From Diploptera punctata (lineage: Eukaryota; Arthropoda; Insecta; Blattodea; Blaberidae), in assembly GCA_030220185.1 (NCBI GenBank), contig JASPKZ010007286.1, forward strand, positions 1,577,501-1,641,500: a stretch of DNA of 64,000 nucleotides. The letters are read 5' to 3'. The notes under the pieces are model-generated. The model was not told the origin of the DNA. It ran no database searches and was given only the letters and a program-made list of their open reading frames with translations. Positions 20,283-31,170 of this stretch are shown one piece after another (positions within the stretch are counted from its first letter, which is position 1; each line of letters starts with the position of its first letter). The translations under genes and the position numbers were made by a program.

Positions 20283-20575
20283 AATTTTTTTATTAGGAAT
20301 ATTCCACAATACAGAAAGTGATTTGTCGCCAGAGGTTCCTGTCTAAAGCATCTTCTTCCCTCAGATCTCTAGCTTCCATACTTCTCCTCACTCCATCTAT
20401 CCAACATTCCCTAGGTCTGCCTCTTCCAATTCTTCCATTAGCTTTCCAATAAAGGATCTTCTTTGGTATTCTATCTTCTTCTCCATTCATATGAGGTGCC
20501 CATACCATTTCAAACGTTTTATTCTATTTTTTCTAATGTTTTGTTTCAACTTGCATAATTTCCCTTATTGTGCTG
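20283..20575 (-). mobile_element. LINE C-terminal fragment
   Basis: Minus strand: RIPKKILYWKANGRIGRGRP, RECWIDGVRRSMEARDLRE. Same family as 42490-43260. Confidence 0.65.
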
Positions 20576-20594
20576 AATTTAAGTAATACACGCT

Positions 20595-21045
20595 TATTTT
20601 GATCATCATCATCATCATCATCTGCCTTTCAAGTATTAGGCCCAGTGGCCTGTTACGGTCTCCCACCATCTCCGAAAAGGTCGGCCCACAGATCTTCTGC
20701 CTCGAGGAATGTAGTGAAGAATTCTTGTCCTTGAGTATTGCTTGGTTGTCAACGTGTATATCCTTTCGGTTTTGAATCTTTGGAGACTTGAAAGCAAGTT
20801 AATTTCCTACCAGTCGGTTTACTAGCCGAAAAGTAGTAAGTCCAGTGGTGGGGCTGCCACCTAAAGCCTCTGGACAGGCATGAAGGAGGATTAGCATTTA
20901 CTCTAATCCTGATGTAACAGTTATACCGCTGTGACTCGGTCCCCAGAGCCTCGTTTGTTATAAACAGGTTGCACCACGTGAAGGTGAGGTTGGGATTTAA
21001 GTAGGAGAGGATATTGAATGCACTTCACTACTCTTTTGTAACCCG
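20595..21045 (-). mobile_element. LINE 3' tail fragment, GC-richer
   Basis: (ATC)n then GCCTTTCAAGTATTAGGCCC; inverse of the CCTAATACTTGGAAGG tail at 21432 and 15013. Remaining sequence (20700-21040) shares GTGGGGCTGCCA..TAAAGCCTCTGG with 14955. Confidence 0.5.
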
Positions 21046-21047
21046 CT

Positions 21048-21482
21048 TATTTTGATATTGTTTTTAATTATATTACGTTTATATAACACTTTGGCTAAAC
21101 CAGTGTTGACCTATGGTAGTGAAGCATGGACATTAAAAAGACAACATGAAAGCAGAATAACGGCTTGTGAAATGAGATTCATGCGCAGAACAGCGGGTTA
21201 CACCAGATGGGATCGGAAAAGGAACACCGATATCTTAAAAGAATTGAATACTACGCCAATTTTGGAATATATTAAACAGTACCAACTAAATTGGAAACAC
21301 CATCTTGAAAGAATGAGATCAAATCGGATCCCCAAAGCTGTTTATAATTATATACCAAGAGGACGAAGATCACTGGGCCGTCCTATGAAACGCTGGAGGA
21401 AAAATTTTCTATAGAATCGTGACAGGCTTTGGCCTAATACTTGGAAGGAAGAAGAAGAAGAAGAAGAAGAAGAAGAAGAAGA
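21048..21482 (+). mobile_element. LINE C-terminal fragment with (GAA)n tail
   Basis: Reads LYNTLAKPVLTYGSEAWTLK, RFMRRTAGYTRWDRKRNTDI, HHLERMRSNRIPKAVYNYIP and RSLGRPMKRWRKNFL stop, then GCCTAATACTTGGAAGG and 16 or so GAA units. Confidence 0.75.
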
Positions 21483-21634
21483 CTAATTATATAATATCTA
21501 TCTCTAATCTGTGTTGAATGAGGTTTGAAGTTGGTGTAGGCCTACAAAAGAATTAATATACAATTTTTCCCTTCATATTTAAAACTAAAATATATTATAT
21601 GAAACAATAGCCCTGCTTTATCTTAATTACTGTC

Positions 21635-22118
21635 CATCACTGTAGTCTGGTGGTAAGGTTGTTGCTCCAGACAGATGAAGCGGGCCCGGATTCTTCCCTG
21701 ATCAGGATAAGTTTCCTGGGTGAGAGTTTTTTTTTTTTTTTTTTTTTTTGTTTACCTATAAGACATGTCCACTGCTGTGGTCTCGGGGTAGCGTGCTACC
21801 TTGTCACGCAGCGGGCCCGGGTTCGATCCCCGGTCGGGGCAGTTTTTTCTGGGTGAGGTTTTTATCGGGGTTTATCCTAACCTGTAAGACAAATGTCAGG
21901 AAAACTTGAAGGCCCAAACGGTCCCTGAAATCATATGGCCATCATCATCATCATCATTATTATCATCGTCATCATCATCCTTCACCGGTGTGGAAAGCAA
22001 CGAGAAGCTACCACACCTACAATTCCCTAGTAAAGCTGCAACATAGCATGAAAATGCTATGATTGCAGTGAAGGACCTGCCTTCGGGCAGAATTACTATG
22101 GATGGATATAAAGACCGT
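21635..22118 (+). repeat. SINE B, tandem partial plus full copy
   Basis: A diverged, 3'-truncated head (21635-21766, ending in a T run and AAGACATG) precedes a full copy (21768-22118) with GGTCTCGGGGTAGCGTGC, GGGTTCGATCCCCGG and ATGAAAATGCTATGATTGC. Confidence 0.75.
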
Positions 22119-22544
22119 CCACGGACGAAGAGAATGAAGCACGGGACGAAGGGGGGCGCGGGGAATTGCAAGTGATACAATAGCATACTACCTGAGAATA
22201 AAGGAACAGTCATGACGTATGAAATACCTACTGCTTTCATTCACTTCGTCTGTGGATTATAGTTCACTGTTATGTAGTCTTCTCCATCCATCAGGAAAGA
22301 AGAGGACCCTAACCAAAATGTACCGAACCTTTCACGCCCATAAAAAATTGCGGCGCTAATAACCTGAGATGATAAAGAGTGTCGTTAAATAAAATACCTG
22401 AAGATTTCTACGCCCTGAAAATTCCATCAATTTCGACCGAGTTTCAACACACGAACCTCAGATATCGCGGTGAATGTAGTATACATCATTGGGACCGACG
22501 CCCACATAAATTAATTGTATTTAAAGGAAAAAGAAAAGCCCAAA
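22119..22544. other. unclassified sequence
   Basis: CCACGGACGAAGAGAATGAA (22130) and TTCATTCACTTCGTCTGTGG (22235) are partial inverted repeats, perhaps a small MITE. The rest shows nothing. Confidence 0.3.
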
Positions 22545-23050
22545 CGGTATTATCATCGTCAACTACCAGGATATAGGTCATATCCAATGGTCTATTCCGA
22601 TCTCATTATACGTCGAATTGGTCCTTCCATCTCTTCAATGGTCTTCCCAACAATCTTCTCCGTTTTGGTTTATAATTTATACAGCCTAGTGGTTAAGACA
22701 CTGAGCTACAAGCTGGAGGGTCGAGGGTTCAATTCCCGTTGGGGTCAGGATTTTTAAACTGACCCAAACCCTCTGGCGGCACTATGGCCCTGGGGTCGAC
22801 TCAGCCTCTAACGGAAATGAGTACCAGACGCTTGTTCTGGGGGTAAAGGCGGCCGTCACGCAGGGCTGACATAAAGTGCCGATTGTCTAGAAAAAGTGGG
22901 AGCCTTAACCTCCTACTACCTCAAGGGCCTCCGGGCCTATTGTGGGATCACTTTACTTGGTATGCGCTGTTCATTCATTCGCAATACGTGCTGAAGGTAA
23001 GCATTTTGATAGTACTTTATTCTTTCACAGAGATTAAATATTACTATAAA
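22545..23050 (-). mobile_element. LINE fragment carrying a nested SINE A
   Basis: 22545-22678 and 22958-23050 are one LINE piece, colinear with 34540-34755 (TCGAATTGGTCCTTCCATCT, GTATGCGCTGTTCATTCATT). The SINE sits between. Confidence 0.7.
22679..22957 (+). repeat. SINE A copy 3, nested
   Basis: CCTAGTGGTTAAGACACTGA, GGGTTCAATTCCCGTTGG, ends TCACTTTACT. The uninterrupted site is visible at 34660-34685. Confidence 0.8.
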
Positions 23051-23069
23051 TAATATAATTATCCCTTAT

Positions 23070-23847
23070 TCTTCTTCAGTAATAGATCTTGGACTACATC
23101 TAGACGCAAATTTAACCTGGCAAACACAAGTGAAACACATATGTAAAAAGACTTTCTCCATCTTACATTATCTTAGACGTTTAAAGAATTTTCTCCCAGT
23201 TTCGTTAAAACAAATCCTTGTGCAGAATCTTGTGTTACCACACTTCGATTATTGTGACATTATATATAATGATCTAAACTATGACTTGTCGCAGAGACTG
23301 CAGCGTGTTCATAATGCTTGCGTTCGATTCATTTTCAATATCCGCCGTTATGACCATATTTCCGAACACTTTAATAACCTCTCTTGGCTCCGTCTTACTG
23401 ACAGACGTAAATTGCACTCTCTTTCACTACTTTTCAAGCTTCTGAATTCCTACATCCCTACTTACCTGGCGTCTAGATTTTAGAAGTTATCCTCTTACCA
23501 CAATATTGACACTAGATCACAAGATAGCAGTCTGCTAACAATTCCTCTTCATAGCACTTCCTCCTATTCTACTTCCTTCACAGTAGCCTCTGCCCGCTCC
23601 TGGAATCTCCTTCCTCAAGATATCAGGGGTTGCCGCACACTTGGTACCTTTAAGTCACGCTTATACAGTTACCTGTTGTCTAATAATTAATTTTTCTCTA
23701 TTTATTTAATTTATACTATGTCATTAATCTTTTCCTGTTTTTTTATATATATATATTGTACATATATATTTAATTCGTTAAATTTAGAGTAAATCAAAAT
23801 ACATTATAAATATTAATTGTATTGTATTCATAACTTGTAATCGTTTA

Positions 23848-23908
<61 letters not shown>

Positions 23909-24007
23909 AATTTAGATTTAAGACTATTTTTTGTTGTATTTTTTTTAAAACCTGGTTGAGTGGTAGACAAGGCCTTAAGGCCTTAACTCTGCCAGGTAAA
24001 ATAAAGC

Positions 24008-24045
<38 letters not shown>
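23070..24045 (+). mobile_element. LINE 3' half (Jockey/CR1-like)
   Basis: Reads KHICKKTFSILHYLRRLKNF, DYCDIIYNDLNYDLSQRLQR, VHNACVRFIFNIRRYDHISE, LSWLRLTDRRKLHSLSLLFK; stop at 23481, continued in frame to FTVASARSWNLLPQDIRGCR. The 3' UTR includes (AT)n 23856-23906 and ends GGCCTTAACTCTGCCAGG plus (TTA)n. Confidence 0.75.
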
Positions 24046-24046
<1 letters not shown>

Positions 24047-24115
24047 ATATATTAGACGAATAAATATATTACACGAATACAAAGAGAAAATAATAGAGAT
24101 TCTGACACCAGATAT

Positions 24116-25125
24116 ATATAAACCTATCAAGCGAGACCCTACATCCGGTATTCTTTCGAAAAACCAACAATCTTCTCAAGCAATCGTCCTTGCCAGAAGA
24201 AATCAAGAAGAAATTATGCGTATCCGAAGCTCAACCTCCAAGACTCTATGGTCTTCCAAAAATACACAAGAACAACATTCCACTCCGGCCAATTGTCAGT
24301 GCCATCGGTTCCCCGACCTACTTACTGGCAAAGCATCTCACAGGACTTCTGAAACCACTCCTTGGAAAAACGGACAGCTACATCAGAGACTCGACACATT
24401 TCATTGAGAGACTACGGAATATAAACGTAACATCTCAAGATATACTGGTTAGCTTCGATGTGGTTTCCCTTTTCACCATGGTGCCGGTAAATGAGACCAT
24501 GGACTACATTAGTCAGATTTTCACAGAAGAAATATCCAATTTATTCAGGCATGTACTAACTACTACTTACTTCCAATGGAACAACAGCTACTATGAACAG
24601 ACCGACGGAGTAGCAATGGGCAGTCCTCTAAGCCCAGTAGTAGCGAATTTTTTCATGGAGAAATTCGAAGAAGAAGCACTAAAAACAGCTCCCAAGTCTC
24701 CAGAACATTGGTTTCGCTATGTTGATGACACATTCGTAGTATGGAGACATGGCAGTGAAGAATTGGAACGTTTCCTTCAACACCTTAACAGCAGACACAA
24801 CAAAATACAGTTCACAATGGAAAAAGAAGATAATGGAAGACTTCCTTTCCTGGATGTTCAAATAATAAGGACTGGCAATGGAAAAATTCAACATACAGTT
24901 TACAGAAAACCTACACACACAGACCGATATCTGCACAAAGACTCTAACCACCATCCACAAGACAAAAGCGAGGTGTCATTAAGACACTGTTCGACAGAGC
25001 GACTAAGTTATGCCAACCACAACACCTTAAACAAGAACAACACCATCTGTTCAATTGTTTCCAGAAAAAAGGCTACACATCCAAGGAAATAAGACAAACC
25101 ATACATCCACGAAGACAGCACGTCA
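24116..25125 (+). pseudogene. PLE reverse transcriptase, frameshifted
   Basis: PPRLYGLPKIHKNNIPLRPI, then VSFDVVSLFTMVPVNETMD (catalytic D in FDVVSLFT), GVAMGSPLSPVVANFFMEKF, HWFRYVDDTFVVW (YVDD) and RLPFLDVQI with YRKPTHTDRY. Frameshifts near 24160 (in a TCGAAAAACC run) and near 24960; after the latter the frame continues as KTLFDRATKLCQPQHLKQEQ. Core RT motifs themselves are intact. Confidence 0.85.
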
Positions 25126-25174
25126 GAATGGATAGGATAACACACCCTCAACCAGCATAGCCTACTTACCATAT

Positions 25175-25813
25175 GTACAAAGAGTCACAGATCGTATCGG
25201 AAAACTCCTACGAAAATACGACATAAAAACAGTTTACAGACCTACAAGAAAAATAGAAGACTGCCTTCGCTCAGCTAAGGATCCTCGGCCACCTCTCTCC
25301 ACTTGCGGCATATATCGACTTCCTTGTTCGTGTGGTAAATCATATATAGGGACCACGAAAAGAAGTATAGCCACCCGTTTACTAGAACATAAAAGAAACT
25401 GCAGACAAGGAGAAATGGATAAATCAGCTGTAGCAGAACATGCCATTATGAATGGACACCAGATTCTATTCGACGATACACAAGTTTTAGCCACAACTTC
25501 CTACTATTTCCCTAGATTATACCGAGAGGTTATAGAAATATACAAGCATAAGGGAAATATCAACAGAAAAGAGGAAGGTATCAAACTGGCTAAGGCCTGG
25601 TATCATACACTAGAAAATAAATGCATTAACACTAGGGACAACAAGGAGACGACCATTAGCCAATCAGCAAGAGCCACGCCCACTCACCCTGCACCCACCA
25701 CTAATACAACGTCTACAACGTCCACAACGTCCGCAGCGCTCACTCTAAGTAGATCTTCTGACCAGGAAACACGCCTAGAAGCACTCGCCACTGAAGATGC
25801 CCTCCGCGGTTGA
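25175..25813 (+). pseudogene. PLE GIY-YIG endonuclease domain
   Basis: VQRVTDRIGKLLRKYDIKTV leads to STCGIYRLPCSCGKSYIGTT (GIY and YIG strands, with the PLE-specific CSCG), KRSIATRLLEHKRNCR (Arg, His), KSAVAEHAIMNGHQILFDDT (conserved Glu) and YYFPRLYREVIEIYKH. Open to a stop at 25813; separated by frameshift from the RT. The final codons overlap the hammerhead motif. Confidence 0.8.
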
Positions 25814-25833
25814 GGGCGAGAAACGTCTGGTAT
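25786..25833 (+). ncRNA. hammerhead ribozyme motif overlapping PLE ORF end
   Basis: CUGAAGA (25791-25797), stem II GCCCUC/GAGGGC, then GA-GAAA (25820-25823), stem III ACGU, C as the cleavage base, stem I GCCA/UGGU. The two extra bases before GAAA are unusual. Confidence 0.6.
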
Positions 25834-25924
25834 CAACACCAACTATGGACCACGGCCACAGAACCCGGAATCACTCAACATTATTATATTAAGTTCTGTT
25901 CTTATAGTCATATCCTGAAATCCA

Positions 25925-26200
25925 ATCCGACTTTGCTTTGAGATGAATCAGTAGTAATAAATGTCCCCTGACCGCGTTACGAGCGCTGTGCAGGGTAAGA
26001 ATAATGACAGGGTTGCTGTCTCAGAGCATCTATCCATGCTCCTTCAAGTATTAACCCCTTTAGAGAGGGTTGCTGCTTCCGCCCCTTGAGCCGTTGTGAT
26101 GATCGTAGACCGTTGCTGACTTCTTGGTCGATGTCAACCTTCTGTCAGATGTCTCCCACGTTGCGGACTATTCTTAGTTTCCTCTCACCTCTAACCAATC
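25925..26200 (-). repeat. GC-rich dispersed repeat, second copy
   Basis: Inverse of 18665-18790 in order: AGCAACCCTCTCT, GGAGCATGGATAGATGC, AGCGCTCGTAACGC, GGGGACATTTAT. Class unknown. Confidence 0.5.
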
Positions 26201-26249
26201 AGCAAGTTAGCAAAGCTAAACTTCCCCGATTTGGTCAAACGGCATTGTA

Positions 26250-26545
26250 AATCCAATAAATATGTCCTCAACTCATGGTCGGGTAGGAATGAGATGAGAT
26301 GAAGCCTCTATATTTACAGAGAGGTCTGTGAACTAGAAGGGTGCCGGTACCCTGACGTACCATCACAGGGGCGGATTAACGAAATAGATGAGATGAGTAT
26401 GGAGAAGTCTGTAGGGGAAAACGAGAAATCCCGGAAAAACCTGCCCAAGCCCCGTTTCTTCCACCATTAAACCCACAAGGAGTGACCGAGACTTAATCTC
26501 GGGACCTCAGCGGTAAGAGCGCTTGCGCCACGGAGCCGCCTAAAT
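26250..26545 (-). repeat. tRNA-derived SINE D
   Basis: Minus strand: GGCTCCGTGGCGCAAGCGCT (A-box) and GGTCCCGAGATTAAGTCTCGG region (B-box), followed by a 230-bp body ending CCGACCATGAGTTGAGG. Partial copy at 12566-12637. Confidence 0.6.
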
Positions 26546-26569
26546 TCAATAAAGCATTGTAAAAACAAT

Positions 26570-26895
26570 AAAGGATGATATTAAAAAGGAGACGAAGAAA
26601 AGGAAAGACAGTTAAGTCTCGTAGACTGCGATGGGCAGGACATGTTGCACGTATAGGGAATGGGAGACTTTGCATGGAAGCTTCTTGTAGGAAAGCCAGA
26701 GGGAAAACGCCCAGTTGGTAGACCAAGAATGAGGTGGGAGAATAACATTAACTATGATTTGAGGGAAGTAGATTATACAGGGAATGATTGGAAAGCATTA
26801 GCTCAGGATAGGGATGTATGGAGAGCTTATGTCCGTGCGGCCATGAACCTACGGGTTCGATAGTGCCAGTGAGTAAGTAAGAGTAAGTAAGTAAG
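26570..26895 (+). mobile_element. LINE 3' fragment, 'ENNINYDL' family, (GTAA)n tail
   Basis: Reads SRRLRWAGHVAR, frameshift, then FAWKLLVGKPEGKRPVGRPR, MRWENNINYDLREVDYTGND, RDVWRAYVRAAMNLRVR stop and (GTAA)n. Confidence 0.75.
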
Positions 26896-26921
26896 AAAAG
26901 GAAAGAAATACGTACAGATAA

Positions 26922-28013
26922 CACGATCAACATGATTTTTGTCTCATGAGTACCAATAGTTGTACTTAATGCAGTTTTTTATCGTGTTTTCAAATATGTA
27001 TTCGGAATTTCTCCATCACACCACAGTTTTTTTTATTATATCAGTTTCAATTAATGGATTTAAATAATTATTATTTTAATAAAACAAACATTAAAGGGAT
27101 TACGTCAAAATCAAAACATACAGTGGTGCACCCTGACTTGCAATCTGCAATGAGACCAGTTCCACACTGCGAAGAATTGCCCATACCAAAGCCTCCAGAA
27201 CATGTGGCATTAGATAAAGAGAGCTCAGATTCTGATGGAAGTAAGGAAGAAGAAGAAACAGATTTTGGTGATACAACTTTTGAACAAAGCTGTTCATCTG
27301 AGCCTCATTTATTGACTCAAGAAGATCTTAACAATCTCATACGAGATTTGAAGTTATCAAAAAACCAGTTCCCTGCTAAAAGGATGGAATCTTTCGGAAA
27401 CCTTGCTGATGGAAAAAACCGATATCATATTTGAATTCAGGAGAAAAAATACATAAGGATCACATATTTTTCTTCATCATCATCATCATCTGAATTCACG
27501 GATTAGGTCATTTGACCCGTTCCGACTTCAGTCCATCTCTTTCTAGGTCTGTCCACATCTCGGGTGCCTTTAGGTTTGTATTTTGTTATTTGTTTTGGAT
27601 ATCTATTTTCATTCATTCTGTCTATGTGTTGCTTCCATTTTTGTCTATATGTATCTATTTTATCAGTTATTGCAAATATTTCAAGTTCCTGTCTTATTTC
27701 TGTGTTCTTGATTCTGTCTTCCTTAGTGCACCCTTTAACAGATCTCAAAAATTTCATTTCTGCCGCCGTTATCCTACTTAGATCCTGTTTTTTTTATGTA
27801 TCCAGGCTTCTGAACCATAGAGCAGTACCGGTACTGCCAACTTTTTATACAATTTCAATTGGGTCTCTCTTGTTGTTTTGTTATTTAGTGATCGTTTTAT
27901 CGTACCACATATTCCCTGGAATTTTGCTATTTTATTAGTTATATCATTATCATAATTAAATGAAATATTTTTCTTCCTGAGATAAAAAAAAAGTTCTTTT
28001 TTGTTGCTCAGTG
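26922..28013 (+). mobile_element. CACTG-ended element with unplaced ORF, holding a LINE
   Basis: Left end CACGATCAACATGATTTTTG, right end AAAGTTCTTTTTTGTTGCTC-AGTG; matches 30247-30797 at both ends. 27111-27434 encodes HPDLQSAMRPVPHCEELPIP, DKESSDSDGSKEEEETDFGD, QEDLNNLIRDLKLSKNQ. I recognise this only as a protein family repeated in arthropod genomes; enzymatic role unknown. Interrupted by the LINE at 27476-27964. Confidence 0.55.
27476..27964 (-). mobile_element. LINE fragment with 12-bp target duplication
   Basis: Minus strand: FQGICGTIKRSLNNKTTRET, KLAVPVLLYGSEAWIHKKN, then IRQELEIFAITDKIDTYRQK, WKQHIDRMNENRYPKQITKY, GTRDVDRPRKRW and a (GAT)n tail at 27476-27491. Flanked by ATATTTTTCTTC at 27464-27475 and 27965-27976. 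Confidence 0.85.
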
Positions 28014-28518
28014 TATTCATTATCACTGGCACGACAGCATCAAGTGGGCCTTGACCTTCTTCAGAAGTTTACGTCAGTCTTCTCTATTTGAAGATCTCCA
28101 GTTGTGAACAGGAGATAGAAATGTTTTAATTTTCGTGGTGAAAATTTCTATGAACTTGATAAATTAGACCTACTTGGTGTTGTGTTGAATTGCTCAGTCA
28201 GCTAAAGACACTTCCTTTGTTCTTATTAAAACGACTCTATAAACAATTTTGCCATCCTGTGCGCATTCTTTTTGTTTTCTAATGAAAGTAACAAATGAAC
28301 ACGTGTTTAATTAAGTGACTCACGCACTATCGCTCAATCCTAACAATGTGGTTCATGCATGCCTGCATCTGTTCCAATATCTCCCCATCATGTGCCAGAT
28401 ATCACCTACTACATAAAAACACACTGTTTGTCATCATGAGGAAATGTTATACATATATACACCTTGGACCCAGTTTAATCAACCTTGGTTAAAATATAAT
28501 TACTTGTTTAACTCAAAC
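28014..28518. other. intron sequence, nothing recognised
   Basis: No repeat match within the window and no convincing ORF. Confidence 0.35.
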
Positions 28519-28621
28519 TTAACCCATTCGCCTCAAAAGACGAGGTACCGGTAGATTCGCCGGCATTTAAATGACCTTCAACTCAGAAGGCGATGTACAC
28601 TCGCTTAACTCTGCTGTTATA

Positions 28622-29185
28622 CAGGATGATTCAAAATTGACTTTACAACTTTACAATCTTATAGAAATTTATTTAGAAGACCTACAGAATTGGTTTTAAT
28701 GTCATATGATAGCACAACTCATCAAGTTTTCACCCGACATAGTTTTATAGTACCTAGTTCTCTCACCGCGTGCTAACGTAGTTCATATCAAAATGGCTGC
28801 TTTCACAGGTGCCGAGCGTGCTCGTTGTGTGTTTTTGTTCGAAGAAACTAAATCTGCGACAATTGTTCAGCGTAGATTTCGTACCCAGTATGGTAAGGAT
28901 CCTCCTAGCAGGCCAACAATTTATTCTTGGCACCAAACATTTGTTAGGACTGACTGTTCTGTTAGTTATTCCAAGCATACTGGCCGTCCACATACGGCTG
29001 AAGCTGTGGTTGAACAAGTGAGGGATAGCTTTGCTCGGAGCCCTAGGATATGACATTTAAACCAATTCTATAGGTCTTCAAAACTTGATGAGTTGTGCTA
29101 TCATATGACATTTAAACCAATTCTGTAGGTCTTCTAAATAAATTTCTATAAGCTTGTAAAGTTGTAAAGTCAATTTTGAACGGTG
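28622..29185 (+). mobile_element. Tc1/mariner-like derivative with ~75-bp inverted ends
   Basis: Ends CAGGATGATTCAAAATTGAC and its inverse GTCAATTTTGAACGGTG, TA on both sides (28620-28621, 29186-29187). Both arms contain CTTTACAACTTTACAA..TTTATTTAGAAGACCTACAGA. Inside the right end TGACATTTAAACCAATTCT is duplicated, the footprint of the internal deletion. Confidence 0.75.
28793..29053 (+). pseudogene. transposase N-terminal helix-turn-helix domain
   Basis: MAAFTGAERARCVFLFEETK, ATIVQRRFRTQYGKDPPSRP and WHQTFVRTDCSV form the paired-like DNA-binding head found in many Tc1-like transposases. The DDE domain is missing; translation stops at the deletion junction. Confidence 0.7.
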
Positions 29186-29469
29186 TATATTTTGCAATAT
29201 TTTGTACATCCCTTGGCAGGGTAATCTTTTGTTAACATTTATGAATAGTAGAGGAATGTGTTTTTTGCCTTCACCCTTATTCTGATATCAAGTACCGTTA
29301 TATTTTGTTTGTTTTGAATGTCTGAAAATAGGTAATACTCGTATAATTTATGGCTTAAATCCGTTTTCTGGGAAAATGCCTTGAGCATTTAAACCTGAAG
29401 CAAATGGGTTAAGAATTCAGCATTTAATCAAAACTGGTTAATAGGCCTACCAACAATCTGTTAAAAAAT

Positions 29470-30245
29470 CAGCGAAAATAATAAGAAATGGACAGAACAC
29501 TTAATGAGAATGAACAACGAAAGAATACCAAAAAGAACCTTCCTGTATAATCCCAGAGGAACAAGAGATGTTGGCCGACCACGCAGAAGATGGACTCCAC
29601 TTTTAACTTTGCCGGAACAGACTGCATAGCCTAAACCTTGTAGTAGAAGAAGAAGGAGAAGAAGACAATCTGTAAATTAAACTCTCAGTTATCCTAACTG
29701 CCTTCTTCCAAGAAGTTAAAACCTGTAACTATCTTGGTTCAGATATAACATATAGCTACGAATGGGATATACACAATAAATTAAACCGATATCAAATGAA
29801 GTGTGGCACCATAAGAAGAACCCTCCGAAAGACTCGAAGAGAAACTCAGCTCAGGTTTTATAAAATTACGGCTGTTCCTGTTCTTTTATATGGATCTGAA
29901 TCTTGGGTACTTACAAAAAAAATATATCTCACACATTCAAGCCACTGAAATGAAATTTTTAGATCCGTAAAATAATGTACACGCATGGGTAGATTACACA
30001 TTGAATCAATAAGAAATGAAACTGGAGATATTTTCAATACTCGATAAACTAGAAGAGCACAAATACCAATGGAAAGAACATTTAGACAGAATGGACAATA
30101 CAAGATTACCAAAAAGATCAACGCCTACAAACCACATGGAAAAAGATCTTTGGGACGGCCAAGGAAACGATGGACTTGAGACCGGTACAGATCGCATTGA
30201 CCTAATCCTGGATGCATTATATGAAGAACTTCTTGCATGTTGATT
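29470..30245 (+). mobile_element. two LINE C-terminal fragments
   Basis: 29470-29665: KKWTEHLMRMNNERIPKRTF, GTRDVGRPRRRWTP and (GAA)n. 29690-30245: NYLGSDITYSYEWDIHNKLN, RYQMKCGTIRRTLRKTRRET, AVPVLLYGSESWVLTKK, EHLDRMDNTRLPK. Tandem, same strand. Confidence 0.7.
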
Positions 30246-30246
30246 A

Positions 30247-30797
30247 CACTGGTCAACATGATTTTTGTTTCATGAGTACCAATAGTTGTACTTAATGCAG
30301 TTTTTTTATCGTATTTTCAAATATGTATTCGGAATTTCTCCATCACCACAGTTTTTTTATTTCAATTTCAATTAATGGATTTAAATAATTATTTCTTTAA
30401 TAAAGTTTTTTCGTCCATTTATTATCTTGGCGCAGTGAACTATGAGTACGGGGAACGCTCTCATCAGGAGATTTCAGCTATGGAAAAGATATTTCAAGAC
30501 AAATGGAATCCTAAATGCTGGCCGATTATTGTTGGACCATCAAGAGGGATGCTCCACAGGAGAAATATAGCAGAAAATCGCCATTTCTCACTTTCTAGGT
30601 GAGTCCGAATGTTCGAATATTGTGTAGTTACGAATGTAGAAAATATTAAAGTGTTTGAAATTATAAATGCCTGTCTCTCGGAAACCTTGCGTGATGTAGA
30701 AAAACAGATATCATATTTGAATTCAGGAGAAAAAATACTATCGGAATCACATATTTTTCTTTCTGAGACAAAAAAAAAGTTTTTTTGTTGCTCAGTG
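30247..30797 (+). mobile_element. CACTG-ended element, copy 2
   Basis: Ends CACTGGTCAACATGATTTTT and (inverse) CACTGAGCAACAAAAAAACT. Encodes LGAVNYEYGERSHQEISAME, KIFQDKWNPKCWPIIVGPSR, apparently the C-terminus of the same ORF family whose N-terminal part is in 27111-27434. Internal middle deleted. Confidence 0.6.
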
Positions 30798-30916
30798 TAA
30801 TTTGGAACATAATAGGCCTTTTCAAGAAATAGTTACAAACAGAAGAGGCGATTTCAATTATCTGTCTGAAAACAACAATTCATACAATGTATTTACAATT
30901 ACAGAATTAGAAAAAA

Positions 30917-30990
30917 CCTAGTAACGCTGCATAGCATGAAAATGCTATGATTGCAATTAAAGACCAGCCCTTGGGTAGGACACTAAATAT
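30917..30990 (+). repeat. SINE B 3' fragment
   Basis: TAGCATGAAAATGCTATGAT and GCAATTAAAGACCAGCCC only. Confidence 0.6.
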
Positions 30991-31170
30991 GATAGATATT
31001 AAAATGGTATAAAACAGGTGAAGTGGAGCCTCCCTACCTTCACCTGTGTAATAACGTGTATTGGAATAGAAATAAAGCCGTAATTCAGTATCCCAGATTT
31101 ATGACGGTTAACTTCGATAAATGTAAGCATCAGAGCAAAATTTGCCAGTTCTTAACTTCGACACTATTAA

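Larger units (their letters stand above)
24060..25900 (+). mobile_element. Penelope-like element with RT and GIY-YIG
   Basis: Most complete PLE in the window. Order: KPIKRDPTSGILSK (24116), RT with fingers/palm, YVDD, then GIY-YIG, then a hammerhead at the very end. Two or three frameshifts break the polyprotein. PLEs are retroelements related to telomerase; they lack a LINE-type endonuclease and use GIY-YIG (family knowledge). 5' end not found. Confidence 0.85.
28523..29408. mobile_element. TTAA-flanked (piggyBac-like) element 2, host of a Tc1-like element
   Basis: TTAA at 28519-28522 and 29409-29412; ends CCCATTCGCCTCA and (inverse) CCCATTTGCTTCA. Only about 320 bp remain once the nested element is removed. 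Confidence 0.6.

Noticed and set aside
24190..25092. A host telomerase gene
   Set aside because: The YVDD, PPRLYGLPKIHK and downstream GIY-YIG are specific to Penelope-like elements; no telomerase RNA-binding domain.
30006..30197. Hydrophobic minus-strand ORFs (e.g. 27564-27938 +, 29858-30121 -) suggesting membrane proteins
   Set aside because: They are antisense readings of LINE coding sequence; antisense of charged helices often looks hydrophobic.
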